Assembly: GCF_035917335.1 (NCBI RefSeq)
Contig: NZ_CP109067.1
Span: forward strand, 1,976,001 to 2,040,000
DNA from: Micromonospora sp. NBC_01813
GTDB lineage: Bacteria > Actinomycetota > Actinomycetes > Mycobacteriales > Micromonosporaceae
Direction: 5' to 3'
DNA: 64,000 nt
The notes beneath the pieces were generated by a model, which did no database searches, had not been told where the DNA came from, and worked only from the letters and a program-made list of their open reading frames with translations. Each line of letters opens with the position of its first letter. Position 1 is the stretch's first letter. Shown in pieces: positions 8,254-16,522 of this stretch. A program made the position numbers and the translations under genes.

Positions 8254-9786
8254 ATGATCCACCACCCCCAGTTGAGCACGATGACCGACACCATCACGTT
8301 CCACAGCACCCGGATCCCTGACCGCCCAGCGGTGCTGACCAGCACCGGACAGCGGTCGACCTACCGGGAGCTCGCCCAGGCCAGCGAGGCGCTCGCCGCC
8401 GGTCTCGTCACGCTCGGTGTCGGTGCCGGCGACCGGGTGGCCTACCTAGGTCGCGAAGCACCCGCCTACTGGGAGCTGCTGTTCGCCGCCGCCAGGATCG
8501 GCGCGGTGCTGGTGCCGGTGAACTGGCGACTGACCGCTGTCGAGGTGGAGCACATCCTGGTGGACTCGGACACCGTGGTGGTCTTCCTCGACGGGGACCA
8601 CCCGCTACGCGGTACGACCGGCCGACACGAGGTGATCACCGACACGGGCTACCCGGCCTGGCGGGACACCCTGCGCCCGCCCGCGCCACCGTACGACGCC
8701 ACCCCTTCGACGCCGCTCGCCCAGCTGTACACCAGCGGCACGACCGGGCTACCCAAGGGCGTCCTGCTGCCGCACCGCAGCTTCTTCGCCATCCGGGACT
8801 CGCTCGCTGACGCGGGCCTCGACTGGATCGACTGGATCGACGGTGACATCGCCCTGATCGGCATCCCCGGGTTCCACATCGGTGGCCTGTGGTTCGCGAC
8901 TCAGGCGTTCCACGCCGGTGCAGCCGTCTACAGCATGCCGGTCTTCGACCCGGCCACTGTCCGCCGAGCGGTCCGCGACGACGGCGTGACCACCGCGATC
9001 TTCGTGCCCGCCATGATGCGTTCCATCGTCTCCGACGGCCAAGGGGCGGACGACTTCACCGGGCTCCGCAAGATCATCTACGGCGGTGCACCGATCTCCG
9101 AGGCGCTACTCGAAGAGTCCGTCCGGGTCTTCGACTGTGACTTCGCCCAGATCTACGGCCTGACCGAGACCGGCAACACCGCGATCTGCCTCCCACCGGA
9201 CCAGCACGTGCCCGGTTCCCCCCGACTGCGGGCGGCCGGCCGACCGTACCCAGGGGTCGAGGTCCGCATCGTCACCGACGGCCTTGAGGTCCCGCAGGGC
9301 AGCGTCGGCGAGGTGCACCTGCGGACCCCGGCGGCGATGCTCGGCTACTGGAACCTGCCGGACGCGACCGCGGCGACCCTGGTCGACGGCTGGGTACGCA
9401 CGGGCGACGCGGGCTATCTCGACAGCGAGGGGTACCTCTACATCCAGGACCGGGTAAAGGACATGATCCTGGTCGCTGGCGAGAACGTGTTTCCCGCCGA
9501 GATCGAGAACGCCCTCGCCGCCCATCCGAAGGTCGCCGATGCCGCCGTCGTCGGAGTGCCGGATGAACACACCGGCGAAGCGGTGCTCGCCCACGTCGTG
9601 TTCCGCCCCGGTGAGCAGGCGAGCACCCGGGAGTTGATGCTCTTCCTCCGTAGCCGGCTCGCCGACTTCAAGCTGCCCAACCGCTACGAGGTCATCGACG
9701 CCGTGCCACGTAACCCGAGTGGAAAGATCCTCCGCCGAGAACTACGCGAGCCGTACTGGCAGGGGCATGAGAGGCGGGTCAATTGA
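8254..9786 (+). CDS. AMP-dependent acyl-CoA synthetase/ligase
   Basis: 510 residues of the ANL superfamily. Visible motifs in order are the P-loop YTSGTTGLPKG (about residue 152), YGLTETGN, GWVRTGDAGY, the hinge region DRVKDMILVAGENVFPAEIE, and the catalytic Lys in NPSGKILRREL near the C-terminus. It activates a carboxylic acid as acyl-AMP and passes it to CoA or to a carrier thiol. The start at 8254 is preceded by GAGGAG; a second in-frame ATG at 8281 is possible. Next to a carrier-thioesterase gene, transfer to the carrier domain is plausible. The stop overlaps the next gene by TTGA. Confidence 0.88.
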   Translation: MIHHPQLSTMTDTITFHSTRIPDRPAVLTSTGQRSTYRELAQASEALAAGLVTLGVGAGDRVAYLGREAPAYWELLFAAARIGAVLVPVNWRLTAVEVEHILVDSDTVVVFLDGDHPLRGTTGRHEVITDTGYPAWRDTLRPPAPPYDATPSTPLAQLYTSGTTGLPKGVLLPHRSFFAIRDSLADAGLDWIDWIDGDIALIGIPGFHIGGLWFATQAFHAGAAVYSMPVFDPATVRRAVRDDGVTTAIFVPAMMRSIVSDGQGADDFTGLRKIIYGGAPISEALLEESVRVFDCDFAQIYGLTETGNTAICLPPDQHVPGSPRLRAAGRPYPGVEVRIVTDGLEVPQGSVGEVHLRTPAAMLGYWNLPDATAATLVDGWVRTGDAGYLDSEGYLYIQDRVKDMILVAGENVFPAEIENALAAHPKVADAAVVGVPDEHTGEAVLAHVVFRPGEQASTRELMLFLRSRLADFKLPNRYEVIDAVPRNPSGKILRRELREPYWQGHERRVN

Positions 9787-10796
9787 GCCGGTCCGCCGCC
9801 ATGGCCGGGTGCGTCGCGGGGGCGGCCCTGCTGTCGAGCCTGATCGTTCCGGCCACGGCACTGGCCGGCGAGCCCACCGAACTCGACGCTTCTGCCGGAC
9901 ACTGGTCGATGCGCACCGTTGCCGACACTCCCCGCATCGGGGAGCTGGTACTGGTCGCCAACGAACCCGGTGGACGTACGAGTGTCGAACTCACCGTCGA
10001 AAACCCCGGCGACAAGGCGGTCACCGTCGCCGTATCGACCGCGGCGGTCAGCACCGACGGCGGCGCCCTGGCCTACACCGAGTCGGACAGCGTCCTCGAC
10101 CCGGTCAACTGGGTCGCCGTACCGCAGGAACAACAGCGCATCACCGTACCGCCCGGCGAATCCGCCGCCGTCACCGTCACCGTCCGTACCCCGACCGCCG
10201 CTACCGGCGGCGACTACGCGGCCGGCGTCACCGCCGTCGCGTCGGACACCGGCGAGCGCCGGGCCGTCCCGTTGCTGGTCCGGGTGCCCGGCAGCCGGCC
10301 GTCCGGCCTGGAGCTGGCCGACGCCGACGCGCTGCAGACCCAGGGCACCGCCGGCTGGCCGCTCACCGGGTCGGTCCGACCGATCCGGTACCGGGTGGTC
10401 AACACCGGAACCACCGTCGTCGCGGGCCAGCTCAGCGTCGGGCTGGCAACCGTGTTCGACCGGTTCGCGGTCGTCGACGACGTCGGCGAGGTCGTCCTGC
10501 TGCCCGGCGACGAGGTCACCGGCACGGTCACCGGCACGGTGCCGCCCTCTGGGCCCGTCGCCCTCGAAGCCCGGGTCCGGGTCGGCTACCTGGGTCCGGA
10601 CGGCAGCGAACGCAGCTACCTCGTGCAGGCGACCGGCCCGAGCACGTTCGCCTTCCCCTGGTGGCTCTCCGCCGCGGCGCTCACGGTCCTCACCGTGACA
10701 ACGGCGGGATGGGCCACCGCACGACGGCGGCGAATCAGAGCCCTGGGCACGGCACCGCGCCCTCGGCAACCCGCCCAACCCGACGATTCGGAGTAG
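9783..10796 (+). CDS. Secreted/anchored DUF916 (WxL peptidoglycan-binding)-like protein
   Basis: 337 residues starting with a TTG that overlaps the ligase stop. A signal peptide (about residues 1-28), two Ig-like beta domains rich in V/T (VELTVENPGDKAVTVAV near residue 60, VRYRV-type strands later), a C-terminal membrane helix (FPWWLSAAALTVLTVTTAGWA) and a basic tail. This arrangement is that of the DUF916 / WxL-associated proteins that sit outside the membrane and contact the cell wall. It begins a run with CopC, a PCuAC chaperone and a DyP peroxidase, so it may be a surface scaffold for them. Family assignment is from pattern recall. Confidence 0.6.
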   Translation: MSRSAAMAGCVAGAALLSSLIVPATALAGEPTELDASAGHWSMRTVADTPRIGELVLVANEPGGRTSVELTVENPGDKAVTVAVSTAAVSTDGGALAYTESDSVLDPVNWVAVPQEQQRITVPPGESAAVTVTVRTPTAATGGDYAAGVTAVASDTGERRAVPLLVRVPGSRPSGLELADADALQTQGTAGWPLTGSVRPIRYRVVNTGTTVVAGQLSVGLATVFDRFAVVDDVGEVVLLPGDEVTGTVTGTVPPSGPVALEARVRVGYLGPDGSERSYLVQATGPSTFAFPWWLSAAALTVLTVTTAGWATARRRRIRALGTAPRPRQPAQPDDSE

Positions 10797-10801
10797 GACC
10801 G

Positions 10802-11449
10802 ATGAACACCACACATCCCACACGGCGGCGGGTCGCCACAGCGCTGGCCGCGCTCGGCGCGGCAGCGGCCGCCGTCCTGACGATCGGTTCTCCCGCCCAC
10901 GCCCATGACCAGGTGATCGAGCAGTTCCCGAAGGCGGACGCCCAGCTACCCGAGGCACCGGACCGGATCTCGCTTACCTTCACCTCGCCGGTGCTCGACA
11001 TCGGGGCCATCATGATGGTCGTGGACCCGTCCGGAAAGAACTGGGCCACCGGGGATGCGACGATCACCGACGCGGCCGTCGTGCAGCCGCTGCCGGAGGA
11101 CATGGCCGACGGCAACTACCAGGTGCGGTGGCGGGTGGTCTCCGGTGACGGGCACCCGCTCAGTGAGAGCTTCCTCTTCTCCGTCGGCGACGTGACCGGC
11201 GCGCCGACCTTTCCCGAACCGGCCTCCGGCGCGGAGCCGACCGACGGCCTGGACAACGCGAACCAGGGCGAGTTCGCCCTGACCGGCGCCATCGACGACA
11301 CCACACAGTCACAGCAGGCGGTGCCCCGCGCCGCGCTGTTCGGCTTCGGCGGCACCGTCCTCGGGCTGCTCCTGTTCACCATTGGCAGATCCGCTGCTGG
11401 CCGCCCAGGCCGGCGGTCTCGGCCTGACCTGAAAGGGACGACACCATGA
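10802..11449 (+). CDS. copC: CopC-type extracytoplasmic copper-binding protein
   Basis: 215 residues. The signal peptide ends at SPAHA, giving a mature N-terminal His (HDQVIEQFPKADAQL), the usual first Cu(II) ligand of CopC. The second conserved His lies in VSGDGHPLSESFLFSV. The single Greek-key CopC domain covers about residues 37-135 and is followed by a flexible linker and one C-terminal helix (FGFGGTVLGLLLFTIG) that anchors it outside the membrane. CopC binds copper in the periplasm or wall space and passes it to CopD or other partners; no copD is in this window. It overlaps the next gene by ATGA. Confidence 0.85.
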   Translation: MNTTHPTRRRVATALAALGAAAAAVLTIGSPAHAHDQVIEQFPKADAQLPEAPDRISLTFTSPVLDIGAIMMVVDPSGKNWATGDATITDAAVVQPLPEDMADGNYQVRWRVVSGDGHPLSESFLFSVGDVTGAPTFPEPASGAEPTDGLDNANQGEFALTGAIDDTTQSQQAVPRAALFGFGGTVLGLLLFTIGRSAAGRPGRRSRPDLKGTTP

Positions 11450-11976
11450 ACGGACTCCGGAGCAGCGTCGCCGCTGCCGCCCTCGCGCTCGGCCTTCTCG
11501 GCGGAGTCGCCGGGTGCACCGACGCGAACGCCACCGACACCTCGACCGGGGACGACGTCACGTCGGCCGCCGCCGAGCAGGCCGCCGACGTGACGGTGCA
11601 GGACACCTGGGTCAAGGCGGTCGACTCGGGCATGACGGCGGCGTTCGGCCTGCTGGTCAACGACAGCGACCGGGACGTACGGGTGGTGTCCTCCACCTCG
11701 GACGCGTCCCCTGTGATGGAACTGCACGAGACGGTGGAGAGCACCGACGGCCAGATGGTGATGCGGGAGAAGGACGGCGGCTTCATCATCCCGGCGAACT
11801 CGCAGTACGTGCTCCAGCCCGGAGCCAACCACCTGATGCTGATGGACGTCGTCCAGCCGATCAAGGCAGGCGACGTGGTCACGTTCGCCGTGGAGTTCGA
11901 GGACGGCTCGGCCTTCGAGTTCGAGGCCCCGGTCAAGGACTACACGGGCGCCAACGAAAGGTACGTCGATGAGTGA
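11446..11976 (+). CDS. PCu(A)C-family copper chaperone lipoprotein
   Basis: 176 residues with a lipobox ending GGVAGC, so probably lipid-anchored after cleavage at Cys24. The core carries the H-x(10-12)-M-x(22)-H-x-M copper motif: MELHETVES...GQMVMREK...GANHLMLM. Such proteins bind Cu(I) outside the membrane and deliver it to cuproenzymes such as cytochrome oxidase or, in Streptomyces (ECuC), to the morphogenetic copper pathway. Flanked by CopC and a DyP peroxidase with overlapping reading frames on both sides, it clearly belongs to one transcription unit. Confidence 0.85.
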   Translation: MNGLRSSVAAAALALGLLGGVAGCTDANATDTSTGDDVTSAAAEQAADVTVQDTWVKAVDSGMTAAFGLLVNDSDRDVRVVSSTSDASPVMELHETVESTDGQMVMREKDGGFIIPANSQYVLQPGANHLMLMDVVQPIKAGDVVTFAVEFEDGSAFEFEAPVKDYTGANERYVDE

Positions 11977-13246
11977 GACACCGCAGGGCAGCTCGCCGAT
12001 GCCGTCGGTGCGACCGGCCGGCGAGCGCAGCCGTCGGTCGGTGCTGTTCGGGGGCGTCGCCGCCGCCGGAATCGGCGCGGCCGCCGCCGTCGGCGTCGAA
12101 TCGTTCGTCGGCGACCGGGAGGCGCAAGCACGCGCAGCCGCGCTGTCCGCCGCCGACAGCGCGAACGGACCGAAGACCGTGCCGTTCCATGGTGTGCACC
12201 AGGCCGGGGTGGAGATGGTGCCGCAGGCGTTCCAGAATCTCGTCGCGCTCACGCTGCGCCCCGAGGCGGACCGGGATGCCATCCGGCGGCTGCTGATCAC
12301 CCTCACCGACGATGCCGCCCGGTTGACCGGTGGCACCTACGCCCTCGCCGACTCCGAGCCGGAACTGGCGCTCATCCCGGCCCGGCTTACGGTCACCTTC
12401 GGATTCGGCCGTGGCCTCATCGACCGGGTCGCCCCGGACGCAGCGCCCGACTGGCTCACCGACCTGCCGCCGTTCGGGGAGGACCGACTGCAGGACCGGT
12501 GGACCGGAGGGGACCTCGTCTTCCAGATCGCCGCCGACGATCCGGTGACCATCGCCCACGCCCAACGGATGTTACTCAAGGACAGCCGCACGGCGGCATC
12601 CGTCCGGTGGATCCAGACCGGGTTCCGCCGCGCCTACGGCTCGGAGCGGCCCGGTCGTACCAGCCGCAACCTGCTCGGCCAGTTGGACGGCACGGTCAAC
12701 GTGACTCCGGGAACCGAGGACTACGCCAGCGTGGTGTGGCAGGGATCGACCCAGAATCCGGACTGGCTCGACGGCGGCACAAGCTTCGTCGTGCGACGGA
12801 TCGAGATGTTGCTGGACAAGTGGGACCGGCTCGACCGCAGCGGGCGGGAGCTGTCCGTCGGCCGGCGGGTGGATTCCGGTGCGCCACTGACCGGCACCCG
12901 CGAGGACGACGAGCCGGACTTCGAGGCCACCACTCCGCTCGGGTTCCCGGTCATCGCCGAGTTCTCCCACGTCCGACGAGCTCGCACGGATGACCGGAGC
13001 CAGCGGATCTTCCGCCGGGCCTACAACTACGACCTGGAGCCCGAAGGTGACCAGGTGTCGAACTCCGGGCTGATCTTCACCAGCTTCCAGCACGACGTGA
13101 ACACCCAGTTCGTGCCAATTCAGCGCCGGATCGACGAGGTCGATCTACTCAACGAATGGGTCGTCCCGATCGGTTCCGCCGTTTTCGCGATCCCACCGGG
13201 CTGTGCGGAAGGGGAATACGTCGGGCAGACTCTGTTCGATCGGTGA
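11969..13246 (+). CDS. Tat-exported dye-decolorizing peroxidase (EfeB/DtpA-like)
   Basis: 425 residues. The N-terminus has a twin-arginine signal (ERSRRSVLFGG followed by an Ala-rich helix), so the enzyme is exported folded with its heme. The DyP signature GxxDG is GQLDG at residues 237-241 with catalytic Asp240, the proximal heme ligand is probably H334 in EFSHVRRA, and RIFRRAYNYD supplies the distal-region Arg. Family members oxidise dyes, phenolics or Mn(II) with peroxide, or strip iron from heme. The setting with CopC and PCuAC recalls the Streptomyces ECuC-DtpA copper-linked pathway. The start overlaps the chaperone gene by eight bases. Confidence 0.88.
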   Translation: MSETPQGSSPMPSVRPAGERSRRSVLFGGVAAAGIGAAAAVGVESFVGDREAQARAAALSAADSANGPKTVPFHGVHQAGVEMVPQAFQNLVALTLRPEADRDAIRRLLITLTDDAARLTGGTYALADSEPELALIPARLTVTFGFGRGLIDRVAPDAAPDWLTDLPPFGEDRLQDRWTGGDLVFQIAADDPVTIAHAQRMLLKDSRTAASVRWIQTGFRRAYGSERPGRTSRNLLGQLDGTVNVTPGTEDYASVVWQGSTQNPDWLDGGTSFVVRRIEMLLDKWDRLDRSGRELSVGRRVDSGAPLTGTREDDEPDFEATTPLGFPVIAEFSHVRRARTDDRSQRIFRRAYNYDLEPEGDQVSNSGLIFTSFQHDVNTQFVPIQRRIDEVDLLNEWVVPIGSAVFAIPPGCAEGEYVGQTLFDR

Positions 13247-13267
13247 TCCGGCTGGCCGGCCGTTGGG

Positions 13268-14056
13268 TCAGATCCGCACGGCTGACGGAACCCGGTGCGG
13301 GCTGAACTGCGGCCACCGGCGCAGGTTCAACCGCCCGGCCCGCAACTCCATTCCGGGCTCACCGATGCGCAGCAGCGCCGCTGCCAGGTTTGCCGCGCCC
13401 GCCTGCTTGGCCGCGGTGTCGTCGGCGATCAACTCCACCAGGAGGCTGGTCGCCCGGCGCATCGCGGCACCCGCCGCCCAGGACCCGGGCAGCAGCAACG
13501 CGTTGAGCTCAGCCACGCGGACCACCAAGTCGTGGCGGTATCTCAGATGGGTGTACTCATGCGCGAGGACCGCCTGCAGTTGGGCGGCGGTCAGCATCTC
13601 CCGCAAACCGGACGAGTACAGAATTCGCCGATCGCGCCCGGACGCGGCGTAGGCGATGGGGGTCACGGCCCGGAATTCGATGAGCGCGAGACCGCGCCGC
13701 TGCTCACGGTGCACGACATCGGGTGCGCTCGCCGCCACAGCGTCCTGGTGACCCGCCGCGAGAGCCTGCGCGCTCAGGCCGACGAACACCGCACCGGTCG
13801 CCGCCGTCCCGAGAACGACCCAGGCGAACAGGTGCGCGGCGAAGCCATCGCCCAGGACCGCACCGGGAGAGAACACCACCCGTACGGCATTCGCCACCGC
13901 CGCGACGGCGAACCCGGCACCGAGCAGGAACACCGTGAACCAGGCGGCCAACGCGGCCTTCGGGCGACGGACCTGCCAGGTGCCGGGCCGGAGCACCAGC
14001 GGGGCGATCCCCGTCAGTGCCACCGCGACAAGAAGGCAGACGGCACCCGCCAACAC
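13268..14056 (-). CDS. M56-family membrane metallopeptidase (BlaR1-like)
   Basis: 262 residues with membrane helices at the N-terminus (about 2-22, 36-58, 76-98) and one following the catalytic motif. The zinc motif HExxH is HEYTH at residues 166-170, with a likely third ligand Glu in ELIADD about 30 residues on. This is the protease half of the BlaR1/MecR1 type without the extracellular penicillin-binding sensor domain, as is common in actinobacteria. It follows the BlaI-family repressor by three bases, so the pair probably forms a signal-triggered de-repression switch. The GTG start has no strong ribosome binding site and is likely coupled. Confidence 0.82.
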   Translation of the reverse strand: MLAGAVCLLVAVALTGIAPLVLRPGTWQVRRPKAALAAWFTVFLLGAGFAVAAVANAVRVVFSPGAVLGDGFAAHLFAWVVLGTAATGAVFVGLSAQALAAGHQDAVAASAPDVVHREQRRGLALIEFRAVTPIAYAASGRDRRILYSSGLREMLTAAQLQAVLAHEYTHLRYRHDLVVRVAELNALLLPGSWAAGAAMRRATSLLVELIADDTAAKQAGAANLAAALLRIGEPGMELRAGRLNLRRWPQFSPHRVPSAVRI

Positions 14057-14059
14057 GGC

Positions 14060-14443
14060 CTACCTGCTCCGGGGTGCCGTGGCGGGATCGATCGCGCGGC
14101 GCAGCAGCGCGACATCGTCGGGCGACAGGTTCCCGGCGAACTTCAGCAGCGCGGCCTGCCGGTCGCCCGCGTCGTCCAACGCCGACAGCATCGTCATGCT
14201 GGCATGTTCCTCGCCGGAGAACGCCGCCCGGAACCGCATCTTGCGCGCGGACTCACCCAACCGCTGGACCTCGCCCTTGCGGCACAGCCGGTCCAGTGCG
14301 GTCAGGACCGTGGTGATGGCAGGGGCGCGACCGGTCATGGCCTCCTGGATCTCCTTGGCGCTCATCGCCGCGTCGCGCTCCCGGAGCACACGCAGAACCT
14401 CCGCCTCGAGTTCGCCAGGTGCACGCGTCCGGATACCTCGCAC
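14060..14443 (-). CDS. BlaI/MecI-family transcriptional repressor
   Basis: 127 residues from GTG 14443. Winged-helix DNA-binding domain: GELEAEVLRVLRERDAAMSAKEIQEAM, then TTVLTALDRLCRKGEV. The C-terminal dimer and cleavage region is FRAAFSGEEHASMTMLSALDDAGD. I prefer 14443 over the ATG at 14473 because TATCAT, a good -10, ends seven bases before it, indicating a leaderless mRNA, and 127 residues is the family's normal size. The paired M56 protease would inactivate it on a signal. Its targets may be itself or neighbouring genes; related actinobacterial BlaI proteins control beta-lactamase and respiration genes. Confidence 0.85.
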   Translation of the reverse strand: MRGIRTRAPGELEAEVLRVLRERDAAMSAKEIQEAMTGRAPAITTVLTALDRLCRKGEVQRLGESARKMRFRAAFSGEEHASMTMLSALDDAGDRQAALLKFAGNLSPDDVALLRRAIDPATAPRSR

Positions 14444-14490
14444 CCTGTCGATGATATAGCCCACCGCAGGCATGGCTGCGGACGTGTCCC

Positions 14491-14545
14491 CCGGTCGGTC
14501 CGTGCCCGGCCGCACGCAGCCTGCGGCCGGGCACGGACCGACCGG
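14491..14545 (-). terminator. Strong hairpin after the dsbA-VKOR operon
   Basis: A perfect 23-base-pair stem (left arm 14491-14513, right arm 14523-14545) with a nine-base loop lies two bases beyond the VKOR stop. There is no clear U-tract, as is common in actinobacterial terminators. Confidence 0.8.
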
Positions 14546-14547
14546 CC

Positions 14548-15195
14548 TCAGGTCAGCAGCGTCCGCCAGTAGAACCAGAACTGCTCCCCGATCAATACGG
14601 CGATCACCAGGTACCAGAGCACGAGTCCTACGGTGTGGTAGCGAACGACGGCATCGGCCAGCGGCCGCGCGGCCTCCGGCACTGGCAACTGCCGGTGATG
14701 CAGATTGTGCACCGTGACGTACCAGAAGATCGCGATGGTGACGACCCACACCACCATGCAGTACGGACACAGCGCACCGATCCGGTAGAGGCTCTGCACG
14801 ATCAGCCAGTGCACGAAGCCGACCCCGGCGACGGCACCCAGTTGTAGGCCCAGCCAGAACCATCGGGGCAGCTCGGCACCAGCCAGCACCGCGACGCCGA
14901 TGGTGGTCACGACGCTGAATCCGACGATTCCGATCAGCGGATTTGGAAACCCGAACACCGAGGCCTGCTCGGTGACCATGACCGAGCCGCAGGAGAGAAT
15001 GGGGTTGATGCTGCATGTCGGCTGATAGGTGGGATCGACGAGGAGATGGAAACGCTCCACCGTCAGCGTCAACGCGGCAGTCGCACCGATCGCGCCGGCC
15101 AGGGTCAGCACCCACCCGACGATGCGGGCCGCGAACGGCGTCGGCATCACCGGCTCGGCCCCGACCTGGTCGGAGGTGAGGGTGGGCGTCCTCAT
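14548..15195 (-). CDS. Vitamin K epoxide reductase (VKOR) family, DsbA reoxidase
   Basis: 215 residues with about five membrane helices. It has the VKOR loop cysteines in CSINPILSCGS and the active CXXC in CPYCMVVWV. Bacterial VKORs reoxidise a DsbA-type partner and pass the electrons to quinone. The ATG start overlaps the stop of the thioredoxin-fold gene (ATGA), so the pair is made as one unit. Extracytoplasmic cysteine-containing proteins nearby, including the upstream membrane-anchored protein with a Cys pair and the B12-binding proteins, are possible clients. Confidence 0.9.
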   Translation of the reverse strand: MRTPTLTSDQVGAEPVMPTPFAARIVGWVLTLAGAIGATAALTLTVERFHLLVDPTYQPTCSINPILSCGSVMVTEQASVFGFPNPLIGIVGFSVVTTIGVAVLAGAELPRWFWLGLQLGAVAGVGFVHWLIVQSLYRIGALCPYCMVVWVVTIAIFWYVTVHNLHHRQLPVPEAARPLADAVVRYHTVGLVLWYLVIAVLIGEQFWFYWRTLLT

Positions 15196-15953
15196 TCCGC
15201 GAGGGCGGCCTCCACCGCCGCCTTGAGGTTGGCGTAGGTCGGCTGACCCTCGAACCGTTCCCCGTTGACGAAGAACGTCGGCGTGCCGCTTACTCCCACC
15301 GCAGTCCCGTCGTCCACGTCGGCCTGCACCCGGTCGACCAGGCCGGGGTCGGCCATGTCGGACCGGAACGTGGCGATGTCGAGCCCGATCTGCTCGGCGT
15401 ACCCCTCGAACACCGCCGACTGGTCCTGCTGCTGCCCGCTCCAGGCGTTCTGGTTCTGGAACAGCGCGATGTACATCTCCTCGAACTTGCCCTGGCGCGC
15501 GGCGGCTTCCGCGGCCAGAGCCGCGGTACGGGCATTCGGATGCATCGACAACGGAAAGTTCCGGACGACGTAGGTGATCTGCCCGTCGTACTCGCCACGG
15601 AGCTGCTCCACTCCAGGGAACGCCGCCGCGCAGGCCGGGCATTCGTAGTCGAGGAACTCGACCACGGTCACCCGGCCATCGGCCGCCTCCGTCAGCCGCT
15701 GGCTCCCGGCACTCACCAACCGCTCGGCGGGGACCTGCTGGCCAGCGCTGCTCACGGACTGTACGTATACGAACAGTCCGACGAGACCGGCGAGAACCAC
15801 CGTCAGCAGTCCGACCGTCACCTTGGTGTTCGTACTGGTCCGCGAGGTTCGCATGTTCCGTAGCGCCTTGTCTGTACCTTTCCTGCCGCCGGCACCGGCG
15901 GGTCGACCGCCGCCAGTCGCCTTGCCCTGGGTTTTCGTACGGGAGGGTGACAT
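15192..15953 (-). CDS. DsbA-like thiol-disulfide oxidoreductase
   Basis: 253 residues. A basic N-terminus of about 44 residues precedes one membrane helix (VTVGLLTVVLAGLVGLFVYV), then an extracytoplasmic thioredoxin/DsbA domain with active site CPAC (C105-C108 in DYECPACAAAF) and the cis-Pro loop GTPTFFVNG. It introduces disulfides into exported proteins and is reoxidised by the coupled VKOR. The start at 15953 is set by GGAGGA seven bases upstream; longer open frames upstream are not coding. The gene is about 100 bases downstream of a same-strand anchored protein. Confidence 0.9.
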   Translation of the reverse strand: MSPSRTKTQGKATGGGRPAGAGGRKGTDKALRNMRTSRTSTNTKVTVGLLTVVLAGLVGLFVYVQSVSSAGQQVPAERLVSAGSQRLTEAADGRVTVVEFLDYECPACAAAFPGVEQLRGEYDGQITYVVRNFPLSMHPNARTAALAAEAAARQGKFEEMYIALFQNQNAWSGQQQDQSAVFEGYAEQIGLDIATFRSDMADPGLVDRVQADVDDGTAVGVSGTPTFFVNGERFEGQPTYANLKAAVEAALAE

Positions 15954-16054
15954 TCGAAGTTCCTCCAGGAGTTCGGCCAGCCGGATGGACACCGGCTTCG
16001 TTCCAGTTGGTCGCCGACCGCCAGGAAACGTTCCAGCGATCTTTCGGGTCCGGG

Positions 16055-16522
16055 TTAGGTCTTCACCATGGTGGTGAACGTCATGCGGGAACCGTCGGAG
16101 GTCTCGAGATCGAACGCGAGTAGCCAGGCGTGACCGGGCGTCAGGGCCACCGTCGCGATCGCGGTCCGCGATGTCAGCGGCAGAACTTCGAACTGGGCTC
16201 CGGGAACACTGGCGGTGGATTCCCATGCGTTGGCCGCCCAGTTGGTGACCGTGCTGTGGCGCCGGCCATCGCCCCAGCACAGGTGCACAAGGGTACCGGC
16301 CCCGTCCCGACGCAGCCACGCATAGAGGTCGCGCCCGTCGGCTGCCATCGCAACCGACTTCCGCAAGGGACAGAATGGGACGCCTCGCGCTTCGACCCCC
16401 GGTATCGCCGAAACGGCAACAGAGATGACCAGCAGGGTGCCGATAACAGTTGCGCCGAAGGTGCCGCCGGCGCGTCCGCGCCTTTCCAGTCCCGGCTGCC
16501 GCGCCGTGTTTCTCCCCGGCAC
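16055..16522 (-). CDS. Membrane-anchored protein of unknown function with a Cys pair
   Basis: About 155 residues if it starts at GTG 16522 (AGGTGG lies nine bases upstream). It has an Arg-rich N-terminus, one membrane helix near residues 22-42 (GATVIGTLLVISVAVSAI), then an extracytoplasmic beta-rich domain of about 110 residues with two cysteines (VPFCPLR and HLCWGD) and several Trp. I do not recognise the fold. The longer frame up to 16828 is Arg/Pro-rich and looks non-coding. Being on the same strand and just upstream of dsbA-VKOR, it may be a disulfide-containing client. Function unknown and start uncertain. Confidence 0.5.
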   Translation of the reverse strand: MPGRNTARQPGLERRGRAGGTFGATVIGTLLVISVAVSAIPGVEARGVPFCPLRKSVAMAADGRDLYAWLRRDGAGTLVHLCWGDGRRHSTVTNWAANAWESTASVPGAQFEVLPLTSRTAIATVALTPGHAWLLAFDLETSDGSRMTFTTMVKT

